A stretch of 64,000 bases of DNA from Pseudarthrobacter sp. NIBRBAC000502770 (lineage in GTDB: Bacteria; Actinomycetota; Actinomycetes; Actinomycetales; Micrococcaceae), in assembly GCF_006517815.1 (NCBI RefSeq), contig NZ_CP041198.1:2356001-2420000 (forward strand), in the 5' to 3' direction. Under the pieces are notes generated by a model that was not told where the DNA came from, did no database searches, and worked only from the letters and a program-made list of their open reading frames with translations. Numbering within the stretch: the first letter of the stretch is position 1; the number at the start of each line of letters is the position of its first letter. Positions 27,662-37,385 of the stretch are shown in pieces. A program made the translations under genes and the position numbers.

Positions 27662-28888
27662 ATGGATGCTTTTGCCTTGATTCTGGCCCTCTTCATGCTG
27701 CTGCTGGGTGCGCTTGCCGGCGCTGCAGCCACTTATTTCTCATTGCGCCGGAACTCGCACGCGCTGGAGGCGGACTTTGACCAGGTCTCGTCCCGCCTTT
27801 CGGAGGTCACCGCGCAGCTGGCAGCGGCGGACGCCGAGCGGCGGCTTTTGGCGGCACAGAACCGCGAGCTGGGCGAGGCCAGGACACAGGATGGAAGTGT
27901 GCTGCGTGCCCTGGCGCCCGTGGCGGAGAAGCTGTCCGCCGTTCAGCAGCAGGTCGCATTGCTGGAGCGGGACAGGGTGGAGCAGTACGGCCAACTGGCC
28001 CAGCAACTGCAGGAGGCCCGGCTTTCCGACGAGCAGCTCATTCGCTCCACCCATGCCCTGGAGTCGGCGCTGCGGTCCAACAGCGCCAGGGGCCAGTGGG
28101 GCGAGGTGCAGCTCCGGCGCGTGGTGGAGGCCGCCGGTATGCTGCGCCACGTCGACTTCGTGGAGCAGGTCCACAGTGCGGGCCACGACTCGGCGGTGCG
28201 GCCGGACCTGGTAGTGCAGCTGCCGGGCGACAAGCAGCTGGTGGTGGACGCCAAGGTTCCGCTGTCCTCCTACCTTGAGGCACAGGAGCTGGGCTCGGTG
28301 GACCCTCGCCTGGGCCCGGCTGGTCCGCAGTCGGCGAACGACGGCCGCAACAGGCAGGCCCTCCTGGCCGCACACGCCAAGGCCCTCAGGGCGCACGTGG
28401 ACGCGCTCGGTACCAAAAAGTACTGGGACATCCCGGGGAACTCGCCGGAACTGGTGGTCTGCTTCATCCCGGCCGAGTCCATCCTGGCGGCGGCGCTGAC
28501 AGCTGACGCCGGGCTCCTGGACCACGCGCTGTCCCGCAACGTCGTCCTCGCCTCGCCGAGCACCCTGCTGGCCGTGCTGAAGTCCGTCGCCTTCACGTGG
28601 CGGCAGGACGTCCTGACGGACAGTGCGCGCGAGCTGTTCGAACTCGCGCGGCAGCTGTACGACCGGATGGGCACGCTGGGCGAGAACGTCACCAAGCTCG
28701 GATCCTCGCTGAAGACGTCCGTGGACCGCTACAACGCCATGGTGGGGACGCTGGAAGCCAGGGTCCTGCCCACCGCGCGGAAACTCAACAGCCTGGAGGA
28801 AACAGGCCTGGTTGCACCCCCCTTGGTGGAGGTGCAGCCGCGGGCGCTGGTGGCACCCGAGCTGCAGGGCGACGGTGAAGCAGCCTGA
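27662..28888 (+). CDS. rmuC: DNA recombination protein RmuC
   Basis: This 408-residue protein has an N-terminal membrane helix (residues 3-25), a long coiled-coil region (about 35-140) and the RmuC nuclease-like core with GQWGEVQLRRVVEAAGM, VVDAKVPLSSYLEA and KKYWDIPGNSPELVVCFIP. It limits DNA inversions and rearrangements in E. coli; the molecular activity is not settled. The frame opens 15 codons earlier, but ATG 27662 gives the usual membrane start. It is divergent from ychF and convergent with ispH. Confidence 0.9.
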   Translation: MDAFALILALFMLLLGALAGAAATYFSLRRNSHALEADFDQVSSRLSEVTAQLAAADAERRLLAAQNRELGEARTQDGSVLRALAPVAEKLSAVQQQVALLERDRVEQYGQLAQQLQEARLSDEQLIRSTHALESALRSNSARGQWGEVQLRRVVEAAGMLRHVDFVEQVHSAGHDSAVRPDLVVQLPGDKQLVVDAKVPLSSYLEAQELGSVDPRLGPAGPQSANDGRNRQALLAAHAKALRAHVDALGTKKYWDIPGNSPELVVCFIPAESILAAALTADAGLLDHALSRNVVLASPSTLLAVLKSVAFTWRQDVLTDSARELFELARQLYDRMGTLGENVTKLGSSLKTSVDRYNAMVGTLEARVLPTARKLNSLEETGLVAPPLVEVQPRALVAPELQGDGEAA

Positions 28889-28905
28889 CACGGCCGCCGG
28901 ATGCA

Positions 28906-28942
28906 GAATGGGTCGGGCAGCAAGATGCTGCCCGGCCCATTC
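28906..28942. terminator. Bidirectional terminator, rmuC and ispH
   Basis: A 17-bp stem with one G-T pair (28906-28922 with 28926-28942) closes on AGA between convergent genes. Confidence 0.85.
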
Positions 28943-28962
28943 CTTTGGAAATATGGTGGCGG

Positions 28963-30042
28963 TTAGCTGCGGGGCCGGCGTCCGCCCAGGGCACGGCTGA
29001 CGTCACCGGCCTGCTTCAAGGTGGCCCGGAGCTCCTTGGGCAGCGAGAAGAGGAGGTCTTCCTCAGCCGTGACTACTTCCTCCACGGCGCCATATCCGTA
29101 GTCGGCGAGCAACCGCAGCACGTCCTGCACCAGGACCTCGGGAACGGAGGCTCCGGAGGTAACTCCCACGGTGGCCACTCCTTCGAACCAGGCTTCGTCC
29201 ACCTCGTTGGCGAAGTCCACCCGGTAGGACGCTTTGGCGCCGTATTCAAGCGCCACCTCCACCAGCCGGACGGAGTTGGATGAGTTGGCCGACCCCACCA
29301 CGATCACCAGGTCGGCCTTCGGCGCGATCTTCTTGATGGCCACCTGGCGGTTGGTGGTGGCATAGCAGATGTCGTCGCTGGGCGGATCCTGCAGGGTGGG
29401 GAACCGTTCCTTGAGCAGCCGCACGGTTTCCATGGTCTCGTCCACACTCAGCGTGGTCTGCGAAAGCCAGATGACCTTCTCGGGGTCCCGGACGGTGACC
29501 TGGTCCACTTCGTGCGGGCCGTTGATGATCTGGATGTGCTCCGGCGCTTCCCCTGAGGTGCCTTCCACTTCCTCGTGGCCGTCGTGGCCGATCAGGAGGA
29601 TATCGAAATCGTCCTTGGCGAAGCGGACGGCTTCCTTGTGCACCTTGGTAACCAGGGGGCACGTGGCATCAATCGTGCGCAGGCCCCGGGTTTCGGCAGA
29701 TTCGACGACTGCCGGGGAAACGCCGTGGGCGGAGAAGATCACCAGGGCGCCCTCGGGCACCTCATCGGTTTCGTCCACGAAGATGGCGCCCTTCTCCTCC
29801 AGCGAGCTGACCACGTGGACGTTGTGGACGATTTGCTTGCGGACGTATACGGGCGGACCGTAGTGTTCCAGCGCCTTCTCGACGGCGATCACGGCACGGT
29901 CAACACCGGCGCAGTAACCGCGCGGAGCAGCCAGCAGTACCTTCTTGGTGCCGTTCACGGGGGCCGCAGCTGCTACTTCCTCCGGGGAGCGGCGCCTGCG
30001 CGGAATGGATGGCATCGAAAGGGATACAGCCGAGGTGGTCAT
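28963..30042 (-). CDS. ispH: 4-hydroxy-3-methylbut-2-enyl diphosphate reductase
   Basis: This 359-residue iron-sulfur enzyme performs the last step of the MEP isoprenoid pathway, making IPP and DMAPP. The three cluster cysteines are in [22 protein letters not shown] and [11 protein letters not shown]. The catalytic Glu run [10 protein letters not shown] and the [10 protein letters not shown] motif are present. The N-terminus carries an extra basic, Ser-rich leader of about 30 residues. The ATG at 30042 lies 6 bases after TAGCAT (30054-30049), which overlaps the stop region of the gene upstream. It may therefore have its own leaderless promoter as well as read-through. Confidence 0.95.
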   Translation of the reverse strand: MTTSAVSLSMPSIPRRRRSPEEVAAAAPVNGTKKVLLAAPRGYCAGVDRAVIAVEKALEHYGPPVYVRKQIVHNVHVVSSLEEKGAIFVDETDEVPEGALVIFSAHGVSPAVVESAETRGLRTIDATCPLVTKVHKEAVRFAKDDFDILLIGHDGHEEVEGTSGEAPEHIQIINGPHEVDQVTVRDPEKVIWLSQTTLSVDETMETVRLLKERFPTLQDPPSDDICYATTNRQVAIKKIAPKADLVIVVGSANSSNSVRLVEVALEYGAKASYRVDFANEVDEAWFEGVATVGVTSGASVPEVLVQDVLRLLADYGYGAVEEVVTAEEDLLFSLPKELRATLKQAGDVSRALGGRRPRS

Positions 30043-30051
30043 GCCTCCATG

Positions 30052-30903
30052 CTACCGGCTGGCCCCAACCCGTTTCCGGGATGCGAACAACGTCACAATG
30101 CCGGCTGCCACCAGGACGCCGCCGGTAACGGCGGTGGTTGTGATCCATGCCTGGAAGTCTGCACCGGCGGCGGCAAGGAACTCGTCGCGGAACATGTTGG
30201 CTATCGCGTTACCGGTGTCGGTGGCCTGGGCACGGGCCGAGCCCAGCTGCAAGCCAAGCCCCCACAGCCCTGCAACCGCCAGGCCGCCAACCCCTGAGGC
30301 CAGCAGCACGGTCCAGCGGCGGCGTGCCGCCACGAGCGCCAGCAGGAATGCCACGGCCGAGCCGATGGCCAGGACGTAGCCCATCGGCGCATAGGTGGCC
30401 AGCCGTTCGGTCCATTCCCGCTGCGCGGGCTGGCCCACATTAATCAGCGTCTGTTCCGGGGGGTTGAGGGGAAGCCTTGTGGCCCGGCTGATCTCCTCTG
30501 CGCCGAGGGCTACCAAGGGGGCGACGTCGAGGGTCAGCGACGAGGCCGACGCTCCGCCCTGCGACGCCGCGGCGGGGTCGGCGAAGCTGAGGCGGTGGCT
30601 CCTGCGAAGGGTCTCCTCCCACGCTGCCGGATAGCCGGGAAGCTGGGTCAGGGACTCCGCTGCTTTCTCGAGCATCGGTTCCACCAGTCCCGAGAGGAAA
30701 CCGGGAACAGACCCGGTATCGATCGTCCCCACCGCCGCCGTGGCCAGCTTCCGTTGGAATTCCGGGTCCTTGCCGAGCGGAGCAGCAAGACGGACAAATC
30801 CATCTTCCTGGACGATATTGCGGTCAACCCAGATGGCGGGAACGGCAACGGCAGCCAGGAGGATGCCCAGCACGGTGGCCAGGACGGAAACGAAAGTGCG
30901 CAC
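30052..30903 (-). CDS. Membrane protein of unknown function upstream of ispH
   Basis: This 283-residue protein has an N-terminal membrane helix (VLGILLAAVAVPAIWV), a large outside domain of about 150 residues and three hydrophobic segments near the C-terminus. It matches a type common next to ispH/xse in Arthrobacter, but I know no function. The frame begins upstream at 30972, but the GTG at 30903 has AAGGA 6 bases before it and starts directly with the hydrophobic segment, so it is chosen. Only 9 bases separate its stop from the ispH start. Confidence 0.78.
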   Translation of the reverse strand: MRTFVSVLATVLGILLAAVAVPAIWVDRNIVQEDGFVRLAAPLGKDPEFQRKLATAAVGTIDTGSVPGFLSGLVEPMLEKAAESLTQLPGYPAAWEETLRRSHRLSFADPAAASQGGASASSLTLDVAPLVALGAEEISRATRLPLNPPEQTLINVGQPAQREWTERLATYAPMGYVLAIGSAVAFLLALVAARRRWTVLLASGVGGLAVAGLWGLGLQLGSARAQATDTGNAIANMFRDEFLAAAGADFQAWITTTAVTGGVLVAAGIVTLFASRKRVGASR

Positions 30904-31030
30904 AACAGGTCCTTCGGGGTTGGGGGACTCAACCCATCCTAGGCAGGGTGGCGGGGCTGTCCCTGTCAGCACCCGGTGCTAGACCTTACGGATAAGGTTG
31001 ATTGACCGCCACCAACAGATAAAGGACCGC

Positions 31031-31072
31031 ATGCCCGCAGCACCAGCCTCCCAACGGCGTCCGCATGTCTGA
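31031..31072 (+). CDS. Possible 13-residue leader peptide overlapping xseA start
   Basis: An ATG at 31031 with AAAGGA 4 bases upstream opens [13 protein letters not shown] and stops at TGA 31070-31072. The xseA ATG (31065), which has no ribosome-binding site of its own, lies inside it in another frame. Translation of the short frame would bring ribosomes to the xseA start. Whether it is translated is untested. Confidence 0.45.
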   Translation: MPAAPASQRRPHV

Positions 31073-32417
31073 CCAGGCCTCCCTTCCAGGCACTGCACCC
31101 ACTACCCTGCCAGCCACCGCGGCGGAAACCAGTCCGGACAACCCGTGGCCGCTGCAACTGCTCTCGCAGAAGCTGAAGGCCCACATCGACCGGACCCCGT
31201 CGGCGTGGGTCGAAGGGCAGGTCATTGAGCTGAACCGGCGCGGCAGCAACGCCTACATCACGCTTCGCGATGTGGATGCCGAGGTGTCCCTTCCCGCTTC
31301 GGTCTGGACCAAAGTCCTGGAACGGCAGAACCTTCCCCTTGACCGGGGTTCACGGGTCGTGGCCCTGCTGAAGCCGGAATTCTGGCTGAAAACCGGTCGG
31401 CTGAACATGCAGGTCAGGGATATCCGGCCGGTCGGCCTGGGTGACCTGCTGGCCCGCATTGAGCGGCTGCGCCAAGCCCTCGCGGCGGAGGGCCTGTTCG
31501 CCGACTCCCGCAAGAAGCGGCTGCCCCTGCTGCCTCACCGGATTGGCCTGATCACGGGACGGGACTCGGACGCCAAGAAGGACATCCTCCGCAACGCGGC
31601 ACTGCGGTGGCCGGCCGTGGAGTTCGAGATCCGCGAGGTTGCCGTCCAGGGCAACACGGCCGTGGCCCAGGTGGTCCGCGCCCTGCGGGAACTGGATGCC
31701 CGGCCGGAGGTCGATGTGATCGTTATCGCGCGCGGCGGCGGGGCGCTCGAAGATCTCCTGCCCTTCAACAGCGAGGACCTCATCCGCGCGGTGGCCGCGG
31801 CCGAAACACCGGTGGTGAGCGCCATTGGCCACGAGGCGGACCGCCCCCTGCTGGACTACGTTGCCGACCTCCGCGCCTCAACCCCCACGGATGCGGCCAA
31901 GCGGATCGTTCCTGAGGTCTCCGAGGAGCTCGCCGGCGTGCGCCAGGCACGCGAACAGTTGCGGCGCTCCATGGACCGGATGATAGACCGGGAGTCGGAC
32001 CGGCTGGCGGCACTGCATTCCCGGCCAGTCATGGCGGCGCCGGAGGGCATGGTCTCCGTCCGGGCGGAGGAAATCGAGCGCCTGCTGCGGCGTTCCTCCG
32101 CTGCCGTGAACTCCACGGTGGTGCGGGCAGCGGACCAGCTCCAGCACCTGAAGGCCCAGGTGCGCGCCCTCTCGCCGCAGAAAACCCTGGACCGGGGGTA
32201 CGCCGTCGTCGAACTCGCCGGGAACCAGGCCGCCCGGATCGCCGAAGCCGGCCACGCCGTGGTGCGCAGGCCCGACGAAGCGCCGGCAGGCGCCGCCCTG
32301 TCCATCCGCGTGGCGGAGGGCCGCTTCGGCGCCACGTCCGACGGACCCGCGCAGCCCACCGGGGCACTGCACCCGGGAAACCCCGACCAGCACCAGGAAG
32401 TGGAAGAAAACGCATGA
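31065..32417 (+). CDS. xseA: Exodeoxyribonuclease VII large subunit
   Basis: This 450-residue catalytic subunit degrades single-stranded DNA with XseB. The N-terminal OB-fold is at about residues 45-130 ([20 protein letters not shown]). The catalytic core has [41 protein letters not shown] and [21 protein letters not shown] coiled-coil region and a Pro-rich tail follow. It has no clear Shine-Dalgarno but overlaps a short leader frame that does. Its stop overlaps the xseB start (ATGA), so both subunits are coupled. Confidence 0.94.
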   Translation: MSDQASLPGTAPTTLPATAAETSPDNPWPLQLLSQKLKAHIDRTPSAWVEGQVIELNRRGSNAYITLRDVDAEVSLPASVWTKVLERQNLPLDRGSRVVALLKPEFWLKTGRLNMQVRDIRPVGLGDLLARIERLRQALAAEGLFADSRKKRLPLLPHRIGLITGRDSDAKKDILRNAALRWPAVEFEIREVAVQGNTAVAQVVRALRELDARPEVDVIVIARGGGALEDLLPFNSEDLIRAVAAAETPVVSAIGHEADRPLLDYVADLRASTPTDAAKRIVPEVSEELAGVRQAREQLRRSMDRMIDRESDRLAALHSRPVMAAPEGMVSVRAEEIERLLRRSSAAVNSTVVRAADQLQHLKAQVRALSPQKTLDRGYAVVELAGNQAARIAEAGHAVVRRPDEAPAGAALSIRVAEGRFGATSDGPAQPTGALHPGNPDQHQEVEENA

Positions 32418-32632
32418 CTGAACAGAAGCCCGAATCAGACGTCGCAGCCCTGAGCTACGAGGACGCCCGGGAGCAGCTCATCGCCGTGGTGGGCCGGCTT
32501 GAAGCGGGGGGCGCAAGCCTGGAGGAATCCCTGGCGCTGTGGGAGCGAGGCGAGGCATTGGCCGCGCGGTGCGAGGAGTGGCTCGAGGGAGCACGGAAGC
32601 GGCTGGCCGCTGCCCGCGACCAGCCGCTGTAA
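32414..32632 (+). CDS. xseB: Exodeoxyribonuclease VII small subunit
   Basis: This 72-residue helical protein binds several copies to Xse[22 protein letters not shown] and [22 protein letters not shown] are the family helices. It starts in a 4-base ATGA overlap with xseA. A shorter N-terminal extension than E. coli is normal for actinobacteria. Confidence 0.93.
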   Translation: MTEQKPESDVAALSYEDAREQLIAVVGRLEAGGASLEESLALWERGEALAARCEEWLEGARKRLAAARDQPL

Positions 32633-32678
32633 GCAGGCTGCAAAGCCGAACATACTGCCCGGGCCCCAGGCCGTCGAG

Positions 32679-33533
32679 TCACGAACGGGCGACGAGTTCC
32701 CTTTCGATGTCAACGTCGAATTCAGCCTTGGGCCACTCCAGCCGAAAATCGGACAGCGCCGACATCACCAGCTGCTGCACAGCGATACGGGCGAACCACT
32801 TCTTGTTGGCCGGCACCACGTACCAGGGCGCAATGGCTGAGCTGGTCTCGTCGAAAGCAGCCTGGTAGGCAGCCATGTAGTCATCCCAAAAGGCGCGCTC
32901 CTTCAGGTCGCCGCTGCTGTATTTCCAGTGCTTGGCAGGGTTGTCCAGGCGGGCCAGCAGCCGGGACCTCTGCTCATCCTTGCTGATATTGAGCATCACC
33001 TTGATGATCTTCGTGCCGGCGTCGGTTTGCCGGGCCTCGAATTCATTGATGGCCCGGTAGCGCCGGCTGATTTCTTCCGGGGTGGCCCAGTTATGGACGC
33101 GGTGGATGAGGACGTCCTCGTAGTGTGAGCGGTCGAAGATCCCCACCATGCCGGCTGCGGGGACCTCCTTCTCGATACGCCACAGGAAGTCGTAGGACTT
33201 CTCCTGCTCGGTAGGGGCCTTGAACGCCTTGAACTGGACACCCTGCGGGTCCATGGTGGCCATGACGTGGTTGACGATTCCACCTTTGCCCGCCGTGTCC
33301 ATCGCCTGCAGGACCAGGAGGATCCGTTTCTTTCCGCCGGCCCGTGATTCGGCGAACAGCTGTTCCTGCATCTCGGAGAGCTTTCCGTCCAACTCAGCCA
33401 GCAACGCTTCACCGTCAGCCTTGTTGCCGCTGTAGCCAGGGGTGGCATCCGGGTCAACCGAGGCCAGGGAAAATCCCTTTCCAACGCGCAGCGTGTCAGA
33501 GGGATGCTGGTCGAAGCCAACGACGCGGGCCAT
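32679..33533 (-). CDS. ppk2: PPK2-family polyphosphate kinase
   Basis: This 284-residue cytoplasmic enzyme transfers phosphate between polyphosphate and nucleotides. The P-loop QAMDTAGKGGIV (about residues 80-91), the lid and GIFDRSHYEDVLIHRVHN (Walker B) and the KHWKYSSGDLKER segment are characteristic of one-domain class PPK2. Direction (NDP or NMP phosphorylation) cannot be read from sequence. The frame opens 16 codons earlier, but ATG 33533 has GGAGAGGA about 5 bases upstream. It converges with xseB and sits upstream of nothing on its strand. Confidence 0.92.
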   Translation of the reverse strand: MARVVGFDQHPSDTLRVGKGFSLASVDPDATPGYSGNKADGEALLAELDGKLSEMQEQLFAESRAGGKKRILLVLQAMDTAGKGGIVNHVMATMDPQGVQFKAFKAPTEQEKSYDFLWRIEKEVPAAGMVGIFDRSHYEDVLIHRVHNWATPEEISRRYRAINEFEARQTDAGTKIIKVMLNISKDEQRSRLLARLDNPAKHWKYSSGDLKERAFWDDYMAAYQAAFDETSSAIAPWYVVPANKKWFARIAVQQLVMSALSDFRLEWPKAEFDVDIERELVARS

Positions 33534-33584
33534 GGGGTTCCTCTCCGCAGGGGATACACGGGCCCGGTGGCCCGTGAGCACAGG

Positions 33585-34805
33585 CTAGTTCCCTTGGTAC
33601 CTGCTTAGGAAGTCCCCCATGCGCCCAATGGCTTCTTCGATGTCCTTCACGTTGGGCAGTGTCACCATGCGGAAGTGGTCCGGGCGCACCCAGTTGAAGG
33701 CCCGGCCGTGGGAGACCAGGATCTTCTGTTCCCTCAGGAGGTCAAGGACAAACTTCTCGTCATCCCGGATGTGGTAAACCTCGGGGTCCAGCCGGGGGAA
33801 GAGGTACAGGGCGCCTTTCGCCTGCTGAGTGCTGACGCCGGGAATGGCGTTGAGCATGTCGTAGGCCTTGTTGCGCTGCTCGAGCAGCCGGCCGCCCGGG
33901 AGGATGAGGTCGTTGATGCTCTGGTATCCGCCCAGTGCCGTCTGGATGGCGTGCTGGGCCGGGACATTGGCGCACAGGCGCATGTTGGCCAGCAGGTTGA
34001 TGCCTTCAAGGTAGTCGGAGGCATCCTTCTTGGGTCCTGAAATGGCCATCCAGCCTGCCCGGTAGCCGCAGACCCGGTACGCCTTGGACAACCCGCTGAA
34101 GGTCAGGCACAGGACGTCGTCGCCGGTCAGCCCGGCGAGGTTTACGTGGACAGCGTCCTCGTACAGGATCTTTTCGTAGATCTCGTCGGCAAAGATCACG
34201 AGGCCGTGCTTCTCGGCGAGGGCCACGATCCGTTTCAGGGTCTTCTCGGGGTAGACGGCGCCGGTGGGGTTGTTGGGGTTGATGACCACGATCCCCTTGG
34301 TGCGGGGCGTGATCTTCGCTTCCATGTCCTCCAAGTCGGGCTGCCAGCCGGACTCTTCATCGCAGAGGTAGTGCACCGGTTTGCCGCCGGCAAGCGCTAC
34401 GGACGCCGTCCAGAGCGGGTAATCCGGTGTGGGGATGAGCACTTCGTCGCCTGAATCGAGCAGCGCCATCAGGGACATGGTGATCAGCTCGCTGACGCCG
34501 TTGCCCAGGTAGATGTCATCAACGTGGATGTTCTGGATGCCGCGGGTCTGGTAGTACTGCGAGACCGCGGTGCGGGCCGAGAAAATGCCGCGGGAGTCGC
34601 TGTAGCCCTGGGCGTGGGGCAGGTGGCGGATCATGTCCACCAGGATGGCGTCCGGCGCTTCGAATCCAAACGGTGCCGGGTTTCCGATGTTCAGCTTGAG
34701 GATCCGGTGGCCCTCCGCCTCCATCTGTTGGGCGGCTTCGAGGATCGGTCCACGGATGTCGTAAAGGACGTTATTGAGCTTCGTGGACTGCCTGAATTCT
34801 GCCAT
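33585..34805 (-). CDS. PLP-dependent aminotransferase (AlaA-like)
   Basis: This 406-residue fold-type I aminotransferase most resembles the alanine/valine-type transaminase AlaA: RGPILEAAQQMEAEGHRILKLNIGNPAPFGF, NPNNPTGAVYP, FADEIYEKILYED and the PLP Lys in TFSGLSKAYRVCGYRAGW. It probably moves amino groups between glutamate and pyruvate. Related clades act on aspartate, so the symbol is left blank. It starts with ATG at 34805 and is separated from the operon upstream by a strong terminator. Confidence 0.87.
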   Translation of the reverse strand: MAEFRQSTKLNNVLYDIRGPILEAAQQMEAEGHRILKLNIGNPAPFGFEAPDAILVDMIRHLPHAQGYSDSRGIFSARTAVSQYYQTRGIQNIHVDDIYLGNGVSELITMSLMALLDSGDEVLIPTPDYPLWTASVALAGGKPVHYLCDEESGWQPDLEDMEAKITPRTKGIVVINPNNPTGAVYPEKTLKRIVALAEKHGLVIFADEIYEKILYEDAVHVNLAGLTGDDVLCLTFSGLSKAYRVCGYRAGWMAISGPKKDASDYLEGINLLANMRLCANVPAQHAIQTALGGYQSINDLILPGGRLLEQRNKAYDMLNAIPGVSTQQAKGALYLFPRLDPEVYHIRDDEKFVLDLLREQKILVSHGRAFNWVRPDHFRMVTLPNVKDIEEAIGRMGDFLSRYQGN

Positions 34806-34860
34806 CCCTCAAATATGCCACAGGAAGGATGAATGGCCGTTGAGACATCCGCCACATGGC

Positions 34861-34904
34861 CGACGGCGGCTGCCGGACCTTCGAAAGTCCGGCAGCCGCC
34901 GTCG
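34861..34904. terminator. Terminator after the osmoprotectant operon
   Basis: An 18-bp perfect stem (34861-34878 with 34887-34904) around an 8-base loop lies between the binding-protein stop (34949) and the aminotransferase start. Confidence 0.85.
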
Positions 34905-34948
34905 TTGTCACCAGTGTGTTCCTGCCCGCCCGGGCAGGGAACGGGGCC

Positions 34949-35911
34949 CTACTTAACGATGCCCTTGTCCTTCAGCCAGGCGGCAGCTGCGGTCTTGGCG
35001 TCCTGCTTCTGGCTGCCGCTGACAGCCCGGTTGAGGTTGATCAGGTCATCGGTGGTAAGGATGCTGGACACCGAATTCAGTGCCTGCTTGGCCTTATCCG
35101 TCATCTTGGCCTTGTTGTACAGCGGCAGGACCTGCTGGGCGATGAAGTTGTTCTTGGGATCATCCAGCACCACGAGGTCGTTGTCCGCGATGGACGGAGT
35201 GGTGGTGTAGATGTCGGCCACCTGCACCTGGTCCTCCAGGAGGGCCTTGAGCGTCACCGGGCCGCCGCCGTCGCTGAAGGGCTCCAGCTTCTTGGGTTCG
35301 CAGTTGTAGTTCTTCTTCAGCCCGGGCAGTCCGTAGGCGCGCTCGGCGAAGGTTGCCGGGGCGCCGACGACAATCTGGCTGCAGACCTTGGCCAGGTCCT
35401 CAATGGACTTCAGCTGGTACTTCTCGGCCGTTGCCTTGGTGACCACCATGGCGTCCTTGTCTTCGGCCTTGGAAACGTCCAGGACGCCGAGGCCATCCGG
35501 AAGCTTGCCCGGCAGCGCCTTGGCGATGTCGCCGGCGGAGACTTCGGTGGCCTGCTTGTTGACGTAGAGCAGCAGGTTGCCGCTGTAATCCGGCACCACA
35601 TCCACCGAACCGTCCTGGACAGCCTTGAAGTAGACCTCCCGGGAGCCGATGTTCGGCTTGGTGGTGGCGGTGATTCCGTTGGCGTTCAAGGCGCCGGCGT
35701 ACAGTTCAGCGATGATCTGGCTTTCCGGGAAGTCGGCGGAGCCCACCACCAGGGAGGTGGCTCCCCCGGAAGCGCCCGCACTGGACGCGGGCGCGTTTTT
35801 CAGGGGATCGGACGATCCACCGCAGGCGGACAGCGCCACGGCCAGGCCAAGCCCGGCGGCAAGGCCGGTGAACGCCCGCCTGCCGAGGCGCTGGGGACGG
35901 CTATTTTTCAT
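34949..35911 (-). CDS. Osmoprotectant-type ABC transporter, solute-binding lipoprotein
   Basis: This 320-residue protein belongs to the OpuAC/ProX-like group (glycine betaine, choline or related quaternary amines). It carries the twin-basic, hydrophobic signal GRRAFTGLAAGLGLAVALSACGG with lipidated Cys at about residue 31, so the RR makes Tat export possible but not certain. VVGSADFPESQIIAELYAGAL and GSREVYFKAVQDGSVDVVPDYSG are family runs. AAGGAGG lies 6-7 bases upstream. Its ATG overlaps the permease stop (ATGA). It is the last gene of a four-gene operon. Confidence 0.9.
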   Translation of the reverse strand: MKNSRPQRLGRRAFTGLAAGLGLAVALSACGGSSDPLKNAPASSAGASGGATSLVVGSADFPESQIIAELYAGALNANGITATTKPNIGSREVYFKAVQDGSVDVVPDYSGNLLLYVNKQATEVSAGDIAKALPGKLPDGLGVLDVSKAEDKDAMVVTKATAEKYQLKSIEDLAKVCSQIVVGAPATFAERAYGLPGLKKNYNCEPKKLEPFSDGGGPVTLKALLEDQVQVADIYTTTPSIADNDLVVLDDPKNNFIAQQVLPLYNKAKMTDKAKQALNSVSSILTTDDLINLNRAVSGSQKQDAKTAAAAWLKDKGIVK

Positions 35912-36654
35912 GACTTACCTCCTTGTACAACAGTCTCCGCAACAACGGGGTCTGTGAGATCAACCGCAGCCTCCTGGCTGCGGAAGGACAGCTTCGAGGC
36001 CCCTGGTGTCAGGAACAGCCTCTGGAACAGGGACAGGACGAGGTCTACGGCGATGGCCAGCACGGCGATGAGGAGGGAACCTCCCAGCATTTGCGGGAAA
36101 TCGCTGAGGACAAGTCCGTCAAACAGATACCGGCCCAGGCCGCCGAGGTTGATGTAGGCAACCACCGAGACGGTGGCTATCACCTGCAGCACGCCGGTCC
36201 GGAAGCCGCCGAACATGACGGTGAGGGCGTTGGGCAGTTCCGCCCGGAACAGGACCTGCAGTTCGGTCATGCCCATGGCCCTGGCAGCATCCACAACGTT
36301 GCGGTCCACGCTGGAGATGCCCGCGTAGGTTCCGGCCAGGAGTGGCGGGACCGTGAGGATCACCAAGGCCCAGATGGGTGGCATCAGCCCGATGCCGGCC
36401 AGCAGCACGAACAGGATCAGCAGGCCCAGGGTGGGCAGGGCACGCAGGGCGCCCGCGAGCGCGACCACGGCCACCCGGCCCCTCCCTGTGTGGCCGACGA
36501 ACATCCCGACGGGTACTGCAATGGCGGTAGCGATCAGCATGACCAGGCCGGTGTATTGCAGGTGCTCCCCCAGCCTGGCGGGTATGCCCATGCTCCCGGA
36601 CCAGTGCAGCGGGTCTGCGAGCCAGGCGAAGGTATCGGCGAACACGTTGCTCAT
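35908..36654 (-). CDS. Osmoprotectant-type ABC transporter permease
   Basis: This 248-residue OpuC-type permease has five or six hydrophobic helices. The docking loop is DAARAMGMTELQVLFRAELPNA. It overlaps both neighbours by 4 bases (ATGA at each end), which suggests tight coupling. It pairs with the other permease in the operon to form a heterodimeric channel. Confidence 0.9.
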   Translation of the reverse strand: MSNVFADTFAWLADPLHWSGSMGIPARLGEHLQYTGLVMLIATAIAVPVGMFVGHTGRGRVAVVALAGALRALPTLGLLILFVLLAGIGLMPPIWALVILTVPPLLAGTYAGISSVDRNVVDAARAMGMTELQVLFRAELPNALTVMFGGFRTGVLQVIATVSVVAYINLGGLGRYLFDGLVLSDFPQMLGGSLLIAVLAIAVDLVLSLFQRLFLTPGASKLSFRSQEAAVDLTDPVVAETVVQGGKS

Positions 36655-37385
36655 GCTGCTTCACCAACTGTGGAAGCAGCGCCATCGGCTTCGGGTGCTC
36701 CGGCGGGGACGCCCTGTGTCCCGTGGCCTTGTGTCCCGTGGCCCTGCGGCTTCCCTGCCCGCTCCCACGGGGTGAGGATGCGTTCCAGCAGGACCAGAAC
36801 CGCGTCCATCAGCAGCGCCAGGACCAGGATGGCGATGATGCCCACCACCACCTCGGTGACGAAGTCCCGCTGGAGACCGTCTGTGAAGAGCATGCCCAGG
36901 TTGCCGACACCCAGGAGGGCCGCAACGCTGACCAGCGAGATGTTGCTGACGGATACCACCCGGAGGCCGGCGAACATGACGGGGAGGGAGAGCGGGAGGT
37001 CCACCTGCAGGAACCGGGCCAGCGGTTTGAAGCCCATGGCCTGCGCAGCCTGGCTGATGTCCGCGTCCACGGAATCGAAGGCGTCCAGGGCCGCGCGCAC
37101 CAGCAGCGCAACGGCATAGATGGTCAGGGCCACCACCACGTTGAGTGGGTCCAGGATCCGGGTCCCGAGGATGGTGGGAAGGATGATGAACAGCGCCAGC
37201 GACGGAATCGTGTACAGCAGGGAGGAGGCCGTCAGCACCACGGAGCGGAGGGCATTGTTCCGCCGGGCCAACTGCGCAAGCGGGATCGAAATGATCAGCC
37301 CCAGGACCATGGGAACGAGTGCCAGCACCAAGTGCTGTCCGCCGCGCTCCAGGATCATGCCGGTGTTGGCCAGGAACCAATCCAT
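36651..37385 (-). CDS. Osmoprotectant-type ABC transporter permease
   Basis: This 244-residue partner permease has the loop ISQAAQAMGFKPLARFLQVDLPLS. Its C-terminal tail contains a short tandem GHGTQ repeat, encoded by a duplicated 15-base unit at about 36,711-36,745. The repeat lies in a cytoplasmic extension and probably reflects slippage. Its ATG shares one base with the ATPase stop (TGATG), and its stop overlaps the next permease. Confidence 0.9.
   Translation of the reverse strand: MDWFLANTGMILERGGQHLVLALVPMVLGLIISIPLAQLARRNNALRSVVLTASSLLYTIPSLALFIILPTILGTRILDPLNVVVALTIYAVALLVRAALDAFDSVDADISQAAQAMGFKPLARFLQVDLPLSLPVMFAGLRVVSVSNISLVSVAALLGVGNLGMLFTDGLQRDFVTEVVVGIIAILVLALLMDAVLVLLERILTPWERAGKPQGHGTQGHGTQGVPAGAPEADGAASTVGEAA

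Noticed and set aside
36711..36745. Short tandem repeat as a regulatory or mobile feature
   Set aside because: It is a simple in-frame 15-base duplication encoding GHGTQ in the permease tail.
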